A DNA stretch of 47,293 nucleotides, from positions 1 to 47,293 of the forward strand of contig CAIOSJ010000032.1 of assembly GCA_903860915.1 (NCBI GenBank). Reading direction: 5' to 3'. The notes below the pieces were generated by a model. That model was not told the origin of the DNA and made no database searches. It saw only the letters and a program-made list of their open reading frames with translations. The stretch's first letter is position 1. Every line of letters starts with the position of its first letter. Both the position numbers and the translations under genes were made by a program. This document shows positions 1 through 8,040 of the stretch, piece by piece. The DNA is from an uncultured Actinomycetes bacterium (GTDB taxonomy: Bacteria > Actinomycetota > Acidimicrobiia > Acidimicrobiales > RAAP-2).

Positions 1-250
1 AGCTCGCCCCTCCGTCGCTGGAAACCTGCCACTGCTGAGAGGGGGCGGGGGTGCCACTGGCGGTGGAGCTCATGGTGACAAAAGTCCAGGGCGCCACCGT
101 GACCGATGCGGGGTTCGTCAGAACCACTGGCGCGGTGGCGGAGTTGGTATTTCGGTGCGTAGCGGGACCAGTTGCGGCCGCGGCAACATCGGTGGTCGCA
201 CCGAGTATGGCGAGTGCGAGAAGGGGACTAGCCAGCCAGAATCGCTTCAT
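1..250 (-). CDS. Secreted protein with bacterial Ig-like domain, N-terminal part
   Basis: Reverse-strand reading frame that runs off the left edge, so only 83 residues are visible. It opens with MKRFWLASPLLALAILG, a typical Sec signal peptide (K/R at 2-3, hydrophobic core, Ala-rich region at 23-26 for cleavage). After a Thr/Asn/Ala-rich linker comes a segment reading NPASVTVAPWTFV then ASGTPAPSQQWQVSSDGG, the pattern of bacterial Ig-like repeats in which a Trp-Gln-Val strand precedes SxDGG. The start is fixed by AGGAGA seven bases upstream of ATG. The protein is probably exported and either cell-surface or secreted, with a binding or structural role. The exact role cannot be told from this part. 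The opposite end of the window starts another secreted beta-sandwich protein. Confidence 0.75.
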   Translation of the reverse strand, partial: MKRFWLASPLLALAILGATTDVAAAATGPATHRNTNSATAPVVLTNPASVTVAPWTFVTMSSTASGTPAPSQQWQVSSDGGAS

Positions 251-417
251 AGTTTGTCTCCTTTGTCGTTGTATGAATTCACTTATAAGAATAATGGCAC
301 TAACGCTAAATTTTGCTGTCGGAATTACTGAGGAACTTCTAAGATTTCTCGGCCAGTGACGGGCAGCCCCGCTCAAGAACTTAGTTGCGGGTACCCCAGG
401 AGTTGGAAGCGGCTGTC

Positions 418-423
418 TACACT
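418..423 (+). promoter_or_regulatory. -10 box TACACT, probable leaderless promoter for the M20 gene
   Basis: TACACT lies 7 nt before the ATG at 431. That spacing would put transcription initiation at or next to the A of the start codon. No Shine-Dalgarno sequence is visible and no good -35 element is seen. The same arrangement recurs at other genes in this window. Confidence 0.5.
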
Positions 424-430
424 CGAAATT

Positions 431-1639
431 ATGGAAAACTCCCACCTACTCGTGACCGAAGCCGAGGGTTTGCTCCCGGAGACGATTCGCTTTCGCCGTG
501 ACCTGCACCAGCACCCCGAGTTGGGCCTCGCTCTGCCTCGCACCCAAGAGAAAATTATTGAAGCTTTAGCGGGCTTGGGTTTGACCATATCTCTGGGGAA
601 GTCGCTGAGTTCGGTGACGGCAATTCTCGACACCCATCGCCCCGGCCCCACGGTGCTGCTTCGCGCCGACATGGATGCCCTGCCCATGGACGAAGACACC
701 GACCTTGACTTCAAGAGCAGCGTGCCCGGAGCTATGCACGGCTGCGGTCACGACACCCACGTTGCAATGCTGGTGTCGGCGGCAAAACTGCTCGTGGACC
801 ACCAGTCGGAACTTAGGGGGCGAGTCATCTTCATGTTCCAGCCCGGGGAAGAGGGTCACGGCGGAGCGGCTCTGATGATTGAAGAAGGACTTCTGACATC
901 GGGTGACGGCGTGGACTTGGCCTTTGCTATTCACGCGACGCCCACCGCCCCAGCGGGCATGATTGCGACCCGCGGGGGAACCATCATGGCATCGTCGGAT
1001 GAGTTCACGATCAATATTGTCGGTCGAGGTGGTCACGCCTCGAGTCCCCACACTGCTCTGGACCCTATTCCTATCGCCTGTGAAATTGTCCTGGCTGCGC
1101 AGTCCATGGTGACGCGCAAGATCAACGCCTTCGATCCGGCGATTTTGACGGTGGCCCACCTGGTCGCCGGCACCACGAGCAACGTGATTCCGGAAGTAGC
1201 CCTGGTCCACGGCACCTTGCGGGCAGTGTCGGCTCGCACGCGGGAACTGGTGCGTGAAGAGCTGAAGAAATTGGCCTCCGGTATCGCGGTTGCGCACGGA
1301 GCAACCGCCGAAGTTGTGGTCCGCTTGGGCTACCCCGTCACGGTGAACGACGCCTCTGTTGCGACCTGGGCCCGCGAGATCGTTGATGGTCTTTTGGGTG
1401 AGGGCTTCGCCATCGAGATGCCGACGCCGGTCATGGGCGCCGAGGATTTTAGTTACGTGCTCGAGCAGGTGCCCGGAGCCTTGGTTTTCTTGGGCATGTG
1501 TCCCGAGGGAGTGAACTTCTTTGAAGCTGCGCCCAACCACTCGAATCGCATGGTACTCAATGAGTCCGCCATGGCCGCGGGCGTGGCTCTTTACGCTGCG
1601 GTGCCACTCACGAAGAGCGCGGAGTTCGCAGCGGTCTAG
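431..1639 (+). CDS. M20 family amidohydrolase/peptidase (HipO-like)
   Basis: 402-residue zinc-dependent amidohydrolase of the M20D/HipO group (N-acyl amino acid or hippurate-type hydrolases). The metal-site motifs are in order: DMDALPM near residue 80, GCGHDTH near 103, GEEGHGG near 140 (catalytic base Glu and bridging Glu), a His near 167 in HATP, and the last ligand His near 370 in NHSN. RHDLHQHPE-type N-terminus (RRDLHQHPELG) is typical of the family. An upstream GTG at 356 would add 25 residues of non-family sequence; I prefer ATG 431, which begins with the conserved part and has a -10 box 7 nt upstream. Its stop overlaps the stop of the convergent monooxygenase gene. The substrate is not predictable from sequence. 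Confidence 0.85.
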   Translation: MENSHLLVTEAEGLLPETIRFRRDLHQHPELGLALPRTQEKIIEALAGLGLTISLGKSLSSVTAILDTHRPGPTVLLRADMDALPMDEDTDLDFKSSVPGAMHGCGHDTHVAMLVSAAKLLVDHQSELRGRVIFMFQPGEEGHGGAALMIEEGLLTSGDGVDLAFAIHATPTAPAGMIATRGGTIMASSDEFTINIVGRGGHASSPHTALDPIPIACEIVLAAQSMVTRKINAFDPAILTVAHLVAGTTSNVIPEVALVHGTLRAVSARTRELVREELKKLASGIAVAHGATAEVVVRLGYPVTVNDASVATWAREIVDGLLGEGFAIEMPTPVMGAEDFSYVLEQVPGALVFLGMCPEGVNFFEAAPNHSNRMVLNESAMAAGVALYAAVPLTKSAEFAAV

Positions 1640-3129
1640 TTCGTGGGCGTGAAGATGAGGCAGCCGTCGTCGAGATTGGCAGAGGGGAAGAGTTCTCTTT
1701 CTTCCCAGTAGTCCTGACTATGACGCCACTCGGCCACGTCGCCGCACTTGGGCATGAGGTGCATAGAGCGTCGCAAATAGCCGGGGTTGAAGTCGTCACC
1801 CTTCACCCAGTCGGACAACTCCATGTCTTCATCACAGCTCCGCAGCTGTGGGGTTACGCTCCTGACGCCGAGCTCGTCCATGTGGGTGAAGAGTCGGCAG
1901 AGAAAATTACTGACGAGGTCGGCGCGCAGGGTCCAGCTGGCACGAAAGTACCCAAAGACCCACGCGAGGTTCGGTACCCCGGTAAACATCATGCCGCGGT
2001 AGGTCACGGTCTCGGCGAAGTCCACCAGTACTTCGTCGACGCGAAAAGTGATATCACCGAGAACGCTTAAATCAAAGCCCGTCGCAGTGACGATGATGTC
2101 CGCCGCTACTTGTTCGCCAGAAGTCATCGTGAGACCAGCCGATGTGAAACTTTGGATGTCGCCGGTCACGACCGACGCCTGACCGTCCCGGATACCACGA
2201 AAGAGGTCGCCATCGGGTACTTTGGCGAGTCGTTGACGCCAGGGCATGTAGCGAGGGGTGAAGTGGGTGGCGACGTCGTAGTCCTCTGGTAGCAGTTCGG
2301 TCACCATGCGCAGTAGCTCGCCGCGTACGAGTTCGGGTTCGCTGAACGACAGGGCCGTCAGATTCTTTTGGTCCAACAGAATTTTCTTTCGAACGATTTC
2401 GTGCACCCATTCGTCGGGGATGTCCAGCTCACGCAACATGTCGGCGACTTCGTTGCTGTTGGGACTGGGGTAAAAGTAGGTAGGAGAACGCTGCACCATA
2501 GTGACGTGCGCGCAGGAGCCGGCAATCGCCGGGACCAGAGTGGCGGCCGTGGCACCGGAGCCGATTACGGCAACTTTCTTACCCGCGAGGTCGAGATCAG
2601 CGGGCCACCTCTGGGGGTGAATTACCGGGCCGACGAAATTCTCCATGCCCGGCCACTCGGGGGTGTAACCCGAACTGTGTCGGTAGTAGCCCTGACACAT
2701 CCAGAGAAAAGAAGTTGTAAAGACCACGGCTTCCCCCGTGTCGGTACGTTGTCCGCGCAAGGTCCAGCGTGCATCCTCGCTCGACCAATCAGCGTCGGTG
2801 ATCTGGTGTTGGTAGCGGATGTGTTCATGGAGTTGATTTTCCTCAATGACCTCACCCATGTAGTTCAGGATTTCTGCCGCGCTCGCAATGGGCGCCCCGC
2901 GCCAGGCCTTGAACTCGAAGCCGAAGGTGTAGAGGTCGCTGTCCGAGCGAATACCGGGGTAGGTGTGGGTGAGCCAGGTCCCGCCGAAACTTTCGAGAGC
3001 TTCCAAGATGAGGAAACTGGACTCTGGTCGTTGGTGCTGCAGGTGGTACGCCGCGTCAATGCCCGAGATACCGGCGCCGATAATCAGTACGTCGAAGTGC
3101 TGGGTGCCGTTTTCAGTATTCGTGCGCAT
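1636..3129 (-). CDS. Flavin-containing monooxygenase, Baeyer-Villiger type
   Basis: 497 residues. An FAD-binding Rossmann motif sits at residues 17-24 (IGAGISGI), and a second, NADPH-binding, one at about 187-195 (AVIGSGATA). Between them, at 165-176, is FVGPVIHPQRWP, which matches the FxGxxxHxxxWP fingerprint of type I Baeyer-Villiger monooxygenases and their flavin monooxygenase relatives. Such enzymes insert oxygen next to a ketone or hydroxylate with NADPH and O2. AAGGAAG eight bases before ATG supports the start. The gene follows the sulfatase gene on the same strand after about 90 nt, and its last four bases coincide with the stop of the M20 gene. The substrate is unknown. It might act in degradation of steroids, terpenes or other ketones, but nothing nearby proves that. 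Confidence 0.85.
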   Translation of the reverse strand: MRTNTENGTQHFDVLIIGAGISGIDAAYHLQHQRPESSFLILEALESFGGTWLTHTYPGIRSDSDLYTFGFEFKAWRGAPIASAAEILNYMGEVIEENQLHEHIRYQHQITDADWSSEDARWTLRGQRTDTGEAVVFTTSFLWMCQGYYRHSSGYTPEWPGMENFVGPVIHPQRWPADLDLAGKKVAVIGSGATAATLVPAIAGSCAHVTMVQRSPTYFYPSPNSNEVADMLRELDIPDEWVHEIVRKKILLDQKNLTALSFSEPELVRGELLRMVTELLPEDYDVATHFTPRYMPWRQRLAKVPDGDLFRGIRDGQASVVTGDIQSFTSAGLTMTSGEQVAADIIVTATGFDLSVLGDITFRVDEVLVDFAETVTYRGMMFTGVPNLAWVFGYFRASWTLRADLVSNFLCRLFTHMDELGVRSVTPQLRSCDEDMELSDWVKGDDFNPGYLRRSMHLMPKCGDVAEWRHSQDYWEERELFPSANLDDGCLIFTPTN

Positions 3130-3179
3130 ACCGACTTCCTTACGTAGTGGCTATTGAATATGTTTATCAGGCGACCAGA

Positions 3180-3209
3180 CCCGAGAAACCACGACCTCTC
3201 GGGATTTTT
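3180..3209 (+). terminator. Intrinsic terminator, hairpin plus T tract, reading on the plus strand
   Basis: CCCGAGA at 3180-3186 pairs with TCTCGGG at 3197-3203 (7 bp, 10-nt loop), followed by ATTTTT. The T tract lies on the plus-strand side, so it would stop plus-strand transcripts that cross the monooxygenase gene in antisense. For the minus-strand sulfatase transcript the same hairpin forms but lacks a U tract. Confidence 0.5.
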
Positions 3210-3220
3210 CCGGGCCCCCA

Positions 3221-5560
3221 CTACTGGGCGGCGAGTGAAGCACGGAATTCACCCTGGCGAATGGCTGCGCGCGTCGCCTCCGAAGGCTCGTCGAGCCGCT
3301 CCAGGTGTACCGCATGTATGGCGGCGGTGCAGGCGAAACTATGCGGATAATGCCCAACCGGGGAACCGGTGTCGACGCCCACATCGAAGGTTTCGCCACT
3401 CATGGAAAACACCAGTGGCACGGTCTGGTCAATGCGGGCGTCGCCGACTTCATCGTCGTCCACGAGGAGCACCAGGTTGCCCCCCACTCCAAAGCCGCCG
3501 TCGTAGGCAAATTCCACGCTCAGCGTGTGGGTTCCCGCGCTGAGGGCTGTGGGGCCCTGTACGACGGTGTGGACGTGTCCGAAGAGGTTGTAGTGATAGG
3601 TGGGCAGTCCCTCGGGTGAGAGGTAGAGCGACCAGCCAGCCATATTGCCGCCCTGACAAGCGATAACTCCGTGGGCTCCACCTTCAGGAATGGTTACTCG
3701 TGCCGTAATGCGGTACGAGCAGTTCTTGAGATTGAGCACCGAACTCTCGGGCATGCGCACGTGGGCGGTGGTGTAGGTCATCTCGTGGCGTAGCCCGAGT
3801 GACGAGGGGACTGAAAATTCTCCGTGACGCGGTGAGGCGGGGTCCCGTAGTGGATAGACACCGTAGGTCTGGGCGTGTTGGTGGAAGAGATCTTGCAGTT
3901 CGCTAAGTTTCTCGGGGAACTCCGCGGACAAATCGCGTGACTGCGAAAAGTCGTTGGTGATGTCGTAGAGCTCCCAGCGTTCCTGCTCACCGTCAAAGGG
4001 GTAGCCGGCGAGGCGAATCCAGGGCAGGCGTCCGTGGAAGCACGAGGCCATCCAGCCCTGGTGGTAGATCGCTCGATTCCCGAGAATCTCGAAGTACTGC
4101 GTCGGGTGGGTTGTCGGCGCACTCGCGTTATCCAGGGTGTAGAGCATGGAGGAACCGTGGAACTCCATCTGCTCGATACCGTTGAAGTGGGTGGGTGGTG
4201 AAATGCCCGCGGCTTCGTAAATAGTCGGGGTGATATCGGTGACGTGATGGAACTGGGAGCGAATCTTTCCGCCTTCGGCGAGGCGCGCCGGCCAGGCGAT
4301 CGACATGGCATTCCTCGTGCCCCCGAAGTGTGAGGCCACCTGTTTCATCCACTGAAAGGGTGCGTCGAGGGCCCAGGCCCAGCCGACGTTGAAGTGATTT
4401 TCGCAGCGCTGCGTGCCGAAGTCGTCCATGTGTTCGAGTAACCACTCGGGGTCTTCGGGAACACCGTTTTGAAACGACGGGGCCGACCACGCTCCGTGGA
4501 CCGTACCTTCGGCGGAGGCGCCGTTGTCACCGGTGATGTAGATGACGAGAGTGTTGTCAGCGATGTCGAGATCGCTCAGGCTGGTGATGACGCGCTGAAT
4601 CTGAGCGTCGGTGTGGGCGAGAAAACCAGCGAAGACTTCCATGAGTCGTGACGCGACTGGCCGGTAACGCTCGGGGTAGTCCTCCCAGGCGGGAATCTCC
4701 GCTGGGCGCACTGTATTGGCGGTGCCCGGCGGAATGATGCCGAGCTCGAGCTGTCGCTGGAAGATTTGGTCGCGCAGTACGTCCCAGCCAGAGTCGAACT
4801 GGCCCTTGAACTTGTCACTCCACTCCGGGGCGACGTGGTGGGGTGCGTGCACCGCGGGCGTGGAGAAGAAGCAGAAGAAGGGCTGGTCGGGTGCGGAGGC
4901 CTTCTGGCGCTGGATCCAGGAGATGGCCTGATCGGCGAGGTCCTCGGTGAGGTGGTAGTCCTCGCGACCCACGTAGGGGGTCACCGGTGTGGTCTGGTCG
5001 TAGACCGGTGGTTCGTACTGGGACGCTTCGGCCCCGATGATGCCGTAGAAGCGGTCAAAACCGAGGCCGGTGGGCCAACGGTCGAAGGGTCCAGCCGGAC
5101 TCTGCTCCCAGGATGGTGTCAGGTGCCACTTGCCGAAGCAACTCGTGGCGTAGCCCGACGCCGACAGGACTTGGGCTACGGTCGCTGCTTCCGGAGGGAT
5201 GGCGCTGTCGTAGCCTGGAAACGAGTTGGCAATTTCGGTGATGCCACCCATGTGCACGGAGTGGTGATTGCGACCCGTTAATAGGGCGGCTCGCGTCGGT
5301 GAGCACAGGGCGGTCGTATGAAATTGGTTGTAGGTAACCCCCCGCGCGGCGACGTCGTCGAGTCCCGGCGTTGGCACCGGTCCGCCGACCGTGGCGAAGG
5401 AGCCGAAACCTACGTCGTCGAGTAAAATCAGCAGCACATTCGGCGCTCCCTCGGGCGCTTCGCGTTTGGTCAATTGCCGAGCGGTGGCGTCGGAAATGAG
5501 GCGAGTTATGTCACCGGTGAAGCTCGGGGTCCCGTGGGGAAGGTTGGTGGGCTCACTCAT
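3221..5560 (-). CDS. Arylsulfatase (type I, formylglycine-dependent)
   Basis: 779-residue sulfatase, about the size of mycobacterial AtsA-type enzymes. The Ca-binding start NVLLILLDDVGFG is at residues 41-53. The sulfatase signature ALCSPTRAALLTGR carries Cys86, the residue that is oxidised to formylglycine in type I sulfatases; no formylglycine-generating enzyme lies in this window. A later metal motif GDNGAS and a long C-terminal beta-rich region (about residues 560-779) complete the fold. The enzyme hydrolyses sulfate esters to alcohol plus sulfate. Its ATG overlaps the stop of the upstream alkylsulfatase-like gene (ATGA), so the two are probably one transcript and translationally coupled. 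No signal peptide is visible, so it may act in the cytoplasm. Confidence 0.9.
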   Translation of the reverse strand: MSEPTNLPHGTPSFTGDITRLISDATARQLTKREAPEGAPNVLLILLDDVGFGSFATVGGPVPTPGLDDVAARGVTYNQFHTTALCSPTRAALLTGRNHHSVHMGGITEIANSFPGYDSAIPPEAATVAQVLSASGYATSCFGKWHLTPSWEQSPAGPFDRWPTGLGFDRFYGIIGAEASQYEPPVYDQTTPVTPYVGREDYHLTEDLADQAISWIQRQKASAPDQPFFCFFSTPAVHAPHHVAPEWSDKFKGQFDSGWDVLRDQIFQRQLELGIIPPGTANTVRPAEIPAWEDYPERYRPVASRLMEVFAGFLAHTDAQIQRVITSLSDLDIADNTLVIYITGDNGASAEGTVHGAWSAPSFQNGVPEDPEWLLEHMDDFGTQRCENHFNVGWAWALDAPFQWMKQVASHFGGTRNAMSIAWPARLAEGGKIRSQFHHVTDITPTIYEAAGISPPTHFNGIEQMEFHGSSMLYTLDNASAPTTHPTQYFEILGNRAIYHQGWMASCFHGRLPWIRLAGYPFDGEQERWELYDITNDFSQSRDLSAEFPEKLSELQDLFHQHAQTYGVYPLRDPASPRHGEFSVPSSLGLRHEMTYTTAHVRMPESSVLNLKNCSYRITARVTIPEGGAHGVIACQGGNMAGWSLYLSPEGLPTYHYNLFGHVHTVVQGPTALSAGTHTLSVEFAYDGGFGVGGNLVLLVDDDEVGDARIDQTVPLVFSMSGETFDVGVDTGSPVGHYPHSFACTAAIHAVHLERLDEPSEATRAAIRQGEFRASLAAQ

Positions 5561-7275
5561 GCGAGCAGACCCGGAACCTCAAATCCGGCCAGGGCGAGAC
5601 GAACCTTCGACTCGTCGCCACGCACGCTGAGATCCCCGGACGCGAGGGCTTCGCTCCAGGTCATGGCTCCACCAAGGATTTTGGCCCAGATCGCCAGAGT
5701 CGTGACGACCGTGGCATCCGCTGTGCCGTCCCGGCGAATAGCCGCAATGGAGTTGCGAATGTGCAGTCCCGAGGCCAGGACGCCGTCGAATTCGAAGGTC
5801 ACGTAGAAATCAACCCCGGTGATTTTGCTGGGATCGAGCATGACGCGTAAGAGGTCGACGAAGGTGGACGGCGGCGAGAGCAAGACCGCAAACTCCGCGA
5901 TGCGTTGCCTGTAGAAGCCCTTGAAATTCAGGGAACCATCGAGGGATCGAGCCCGCGTCAGACACCAGTTACGAATGTTGGCCGCGGGAGTTCGCGCCGC
6001 GACCTGTCGCAAGGCGGTGGCGAGCAGTAGTCGATCGGTGTCGTCGGCCTCGGGGGATCGAGTCAACCAACTCCCGAGTTCGAGGGCCCATCTGAGATCA
6101 TCGTTAGCGATTGCCTCGCGGCACTGCTCACGTACGGCGCTACGCCCACCAAAACCCTGAATCAGACGAGACGAGCGTTCCGGGGTCGGGAGGGGAAAGA
6201 GATTCGCCTCGTCGCCATCGAAGAAGCCAAAGAGCCCCATCTGAATTTGACGCAGGTGGTGCTCGGCCACGCCGTACATCTCCGAGGTGAGGTAGTCCGA
6301 GTCGTAGGCATCCGGCAAAGTCACGGCGAGCCCTACTTCAGTATTTGTCAGTCCGGCATTTGAGGCACGAACCGCTTGGTCCCAGAGGTACTGGATGGAG
6401 TCGCGATACACGGTGACGCGGCGCAGAATATCCGCCTGGCCGGTGATCGGTGGGCCGTGAGCACCAATGAGATATTCCGGGGCGAGGCCCAAGATGTGGT
6501 CAACACCCTTGAGTAGAACTCGAGGATCGCGGTACTCCTCACCACGGATGGCGAAAATATTAAAGAGGACGGGCCATACGACATTGTTGACGCAGAGTTG
6601 TAGTTCGGGGAACCAGTACGTCACCGAGTCGTCGGCGTCCGAAGGCGCCGGCGTTACCTCCACTCGGAGGCCCGCTATCGAAAGTACGACGGGGCTATCG
6701 CCAAATGTCCGGTTGGGAGCGATGTATCCGGGGGTGAACGGGGCGTGATCCTCACCACGGAAAAATGGTCCCAGCCCCACGTTGACGAGACCATCGGGCC
6801 CATCGGAGGGAAGGAACATCCCGAATTGCTCGATTACGCCACGGGCGTAGGTCGGGCCAATTTCTGTCGTGGCACGAGCAAGGTTGCCATCAATTCTCTC
6901 GTGACCCCAGATGGGTAGCTCGCGATCCCCGATTTCTTCCAAAATGGCCTTGGTGCCCGCGACGTAGTGAAAGTGGGTGTAGAGCGAAGCGACGATGGGC
7001 TTATTGCTGTGCTTGCGTAATTCGCGCAAGGCCTCGCGCATTTCTTCCACCGACTCTCCGGAGTCGATGGTAATAATGCCTTCCGGGGCCTCGATGAAGC
7101 TTTGATTTGAGAGCCCGTTGCCTACGAAGTTCCACACCCCGGGTCGCACTTCGTAGAAGGTTTTGGCTACGAGCGCGGACTGGCCGACGTGATCGCGGTG
7201 AGCGACTTGCCCCCCCGGGAGGGTGACGGTGGCGTCGCCGTTGGGTTCAAAGCTGCGGGCTCGTAGAGAAGTCAT
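5557..7275 (-). CDS. Alkylsulfatase-like metallo-beta-lactamase-fold protein with altered metal ligands
   Basis: 572 residues from ATG 7275. The layout is that of SdsA1/BDS1-type alkylsulfatases: an MBL-fold domain (to about residue 290), an alkylsulfatase dimerisation region (about 290-430, including GLFGFFDGD), and a C-terminal SCP2-like domain (about 450-572). The usual THxHxDH zinc motif reads THFHYVA at 100-106, so Asp and the third His are replaced by Val and Ala. The region of the two ligand Glu residues reads SDADD (212-216) and VNN (229-231). A late His remains at 273. A normal binuclear Zn site is therefore unlikely, and the activity may be changed or lost. A longer GTG-start frame reaches 7428, but the family sequence starts near ATG 7275, which has a -10 box 6 nt upstream. 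It is coupled to the arylsulfatase gene downstream. Confidence 0.8.
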   Translation of the reverse strand: MTSLRARSFEPNGDATVTLPGGQVAHRDHVGQSALVAKTFYEVRPGVWNFVGNGLSNQSFIEAPEGIITIDSGESVEEMREALRELRKHSNKPIVASLYTHFHYVAGTKAILEEIGDRELPIWGHERIDGNLARATTEIGPTYARGVIEQFGMFLPSDGPDGLVNVGLGPFFRGEDHAPFTPGYIAPNRTFGDSPVVLSIAGLRVEVTPAPSDADDSVTYWFPELQLCVNNVVWPVLFNIFAIRGEEYRDPRVLLKGVDHILGLAPEYLIGAHGPPITGQADILRRVTVYRDSIQYLWDQAVRASNAGLTNTEVGLAVTLPDAYDSDYLTSEMYGVAEHHLRQIQMGLFGFFDGDEANLFPLPTPERSSRLIQGFGGRSAVREQCREAIANDDLRWALELGSWLTRSPEADDTDRLLLATALRQVAARTPAANIRNWCLTRARSLDGSLNFKGFYRQRIAEFAVLLSPPSTFVDLLRVMLDPSKITGVDFYVTFEFDGVLASGLHIRNSIAAIRRDGTADATVVTTLAIWAKILGGAMTWSEALASGDLSVRGDESKVRLALAGFEVPGLLA

Positions 7276-7281
7276 GGGCAC

Positions 7282-7287
7282 AGCGTA
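7282..7287 (-). promoter_or_regulatory. -10 box TACGCT, probable leaderless promoter for the alkylsulfatase-like gene
   Basis: On the minus strand TACGCT is followed by six bases and then the ATG at 7275. No Shine-Dalgarno sequence is seen. The same hexamer with the same spacing precedes the MFS gene start at 14161. Confidence 0.5.
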
Positions 7288-7401
7288 GAGCAGGGGAGGG
7301 CCGTAGTGATGCCCCACTAAATCCTCTTGATTTTGGCGAGCTGGCTGGTGCTGAGGCACGGGGTCCGTGATTCGCAATTCCCCCGCCATTGACCTATACC
7401 T

Positions 7402-7848
7402 ATGGGTATGACCACTGACCACGACCACGCAACGTCAGCACCCCACTCTCGGCACTTTCGAGCTTGGATTATCGCTGGAGTGGTGCTGATTTTACTGGCG
7501 ACGACGTTCGGCTTTGTTCTTGGTCGTAGCAGCGACACGTCGGCTACTCGCGGGGTAGCCGTCGAGCTCGCAGTTCGAGCCTCCCTGCCTTCGATTCCGT
7601 CCGATCTCTATCAGGTCCACGTGACCAGCCCAGACTCGCTCAAGGACTGGGCGCTCTTTCGTGAGACGGCTACGACCAAGGGCTTGGCCCTCTTCCAGAA
7701 CACCTACGGTTTGGCTCACCGTCACGCGGGGAAGTGGATCCTCGTCGTCTGGGGCACTGGTCTCGTGGCATGTAGTCCACAGCCAGGTAACGGTGGCGTA
7801 ATGGTTACCAATGAGGTCCGCACAGTCTTTCACCTGCCCTGCCCGTAG
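7402..7848 (+). CDS. Hypothetical single-pass membrane protein
   Basis: 148 residues (146 if the second ATG at 7408 is used). A short His-rich cytoplasmic N-terminus is followed by one hydrophobic segment (WIIAGVVLILLATTFGFVLG, about residues 23-42), then an extracytoplasmic domain of about 100 residues that ends in CP. I do not recognise the family. The domain has mixed alpha/beta character with several aromatic residues (GKWILVVWGTG) and two Cys (in ACS and at the end) that could form a disulfide outside the cell. It is divergent from the alkylsulfatase-like gene and is followed by a hairpin. TATACC lies 7 nt before the second ATG, which hints at a leaderless start there. The regular codon pattern supports a real gene. 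Confidence 0.6.
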   Translation: MGMTTDHDHATSAPHSRHFRAWIIAGVVLILLATTFGFVLGRSSDTSATRGVAVELAVRASLPSIPSDLYQVHVTSPDSLKDWALFRETATTKGLALFQNTYGLAHRHAGKWILVVWGTGLVACSPQPGNGGVMVTNEVRTVFHLPCP

Positions 7849-7867
7849 ACCATCGTTGGCGCCGTTC

Positions 7868-7886
7868 TGGGAGCAACTCGCTCCCA
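7868..7886 (+). terminator. Terminator-like hairpin after the membrane protein gene
   Basis: TGGGAGC and GCTCCCA pair perfectly (7 bp) around the loop AACTC, 20 nt after the stop codon. No T tract follows, so termination is possible but not certain. Confidence 0.35.
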
Positions 7887-7916
7887 ACTTCGCCCACGCC
7901 GCCCGCACTCCAGGCA

Positions 7917-7934
7917 TCACCCGTATTCGGGTGA
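7917..7934. promoter_or_regulatory. Perfect inverted repeat upstream of the sulfite reductase promoter
   Basis: TCACCCG, loop TATT, CGGGTGA: a 7-bp perfect dyad that lengthens by two more pairs if one bulged A is allowed. It lies about 45 nt upstream of the proposed -35 box and has no T tract. It could be an operator for the sulfite reductase operon or a second transcript-end hairpin. Confidence 0.35.
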
Positions 7935-7979
7935 ATGTACCCCCTCTGAAGCGAAATAGCCGAGAAAATATAGGAATGT

Positions 7980-8007
7980 TTGAATACCTGACTTAATCAG
8001 TTAGAAT
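7980..8007 (+). promoter_or_regulatory. Sigma-70-type promoter of the sulfite reductase operon
   Basis: TTGAAT at 7980-7985 and TAGAAT at 8002-8007 with a 16-nt spacer, in a clearly AT-rich stretch. Transcription would start near 8014, leaving a leader of about 27 nt that contains the TTGGAGA Shine-Dalgarno region before ATG 8041. Confidence 0.55.
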
Positions 8008-8040
8008 TATAGATATTTACTTTTTGGAGATTACGAACGT

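Noticed and set aside
51..359. Plus-strand 102-codon frame at the left edge
   Set aside because: It is antisense to the start of the signal-peptide-bearing Ig-like gene, which has a good ribosome site; the plus frame has none.
566..1540. Long minus-strand open frame opposite the M20 gene
   Set aside because: It lies fully antisense to a well supported gene, has no family pattern, and is His/Arg/Gly-rich as expected for a shadow frame.
2368..3147. 259-codon plus-strand frame opposite the monooxygenase gene
   Set aside because: It is antisense to clear FAD/NADPH motifs, with no ribosome site and no recognisable domain.
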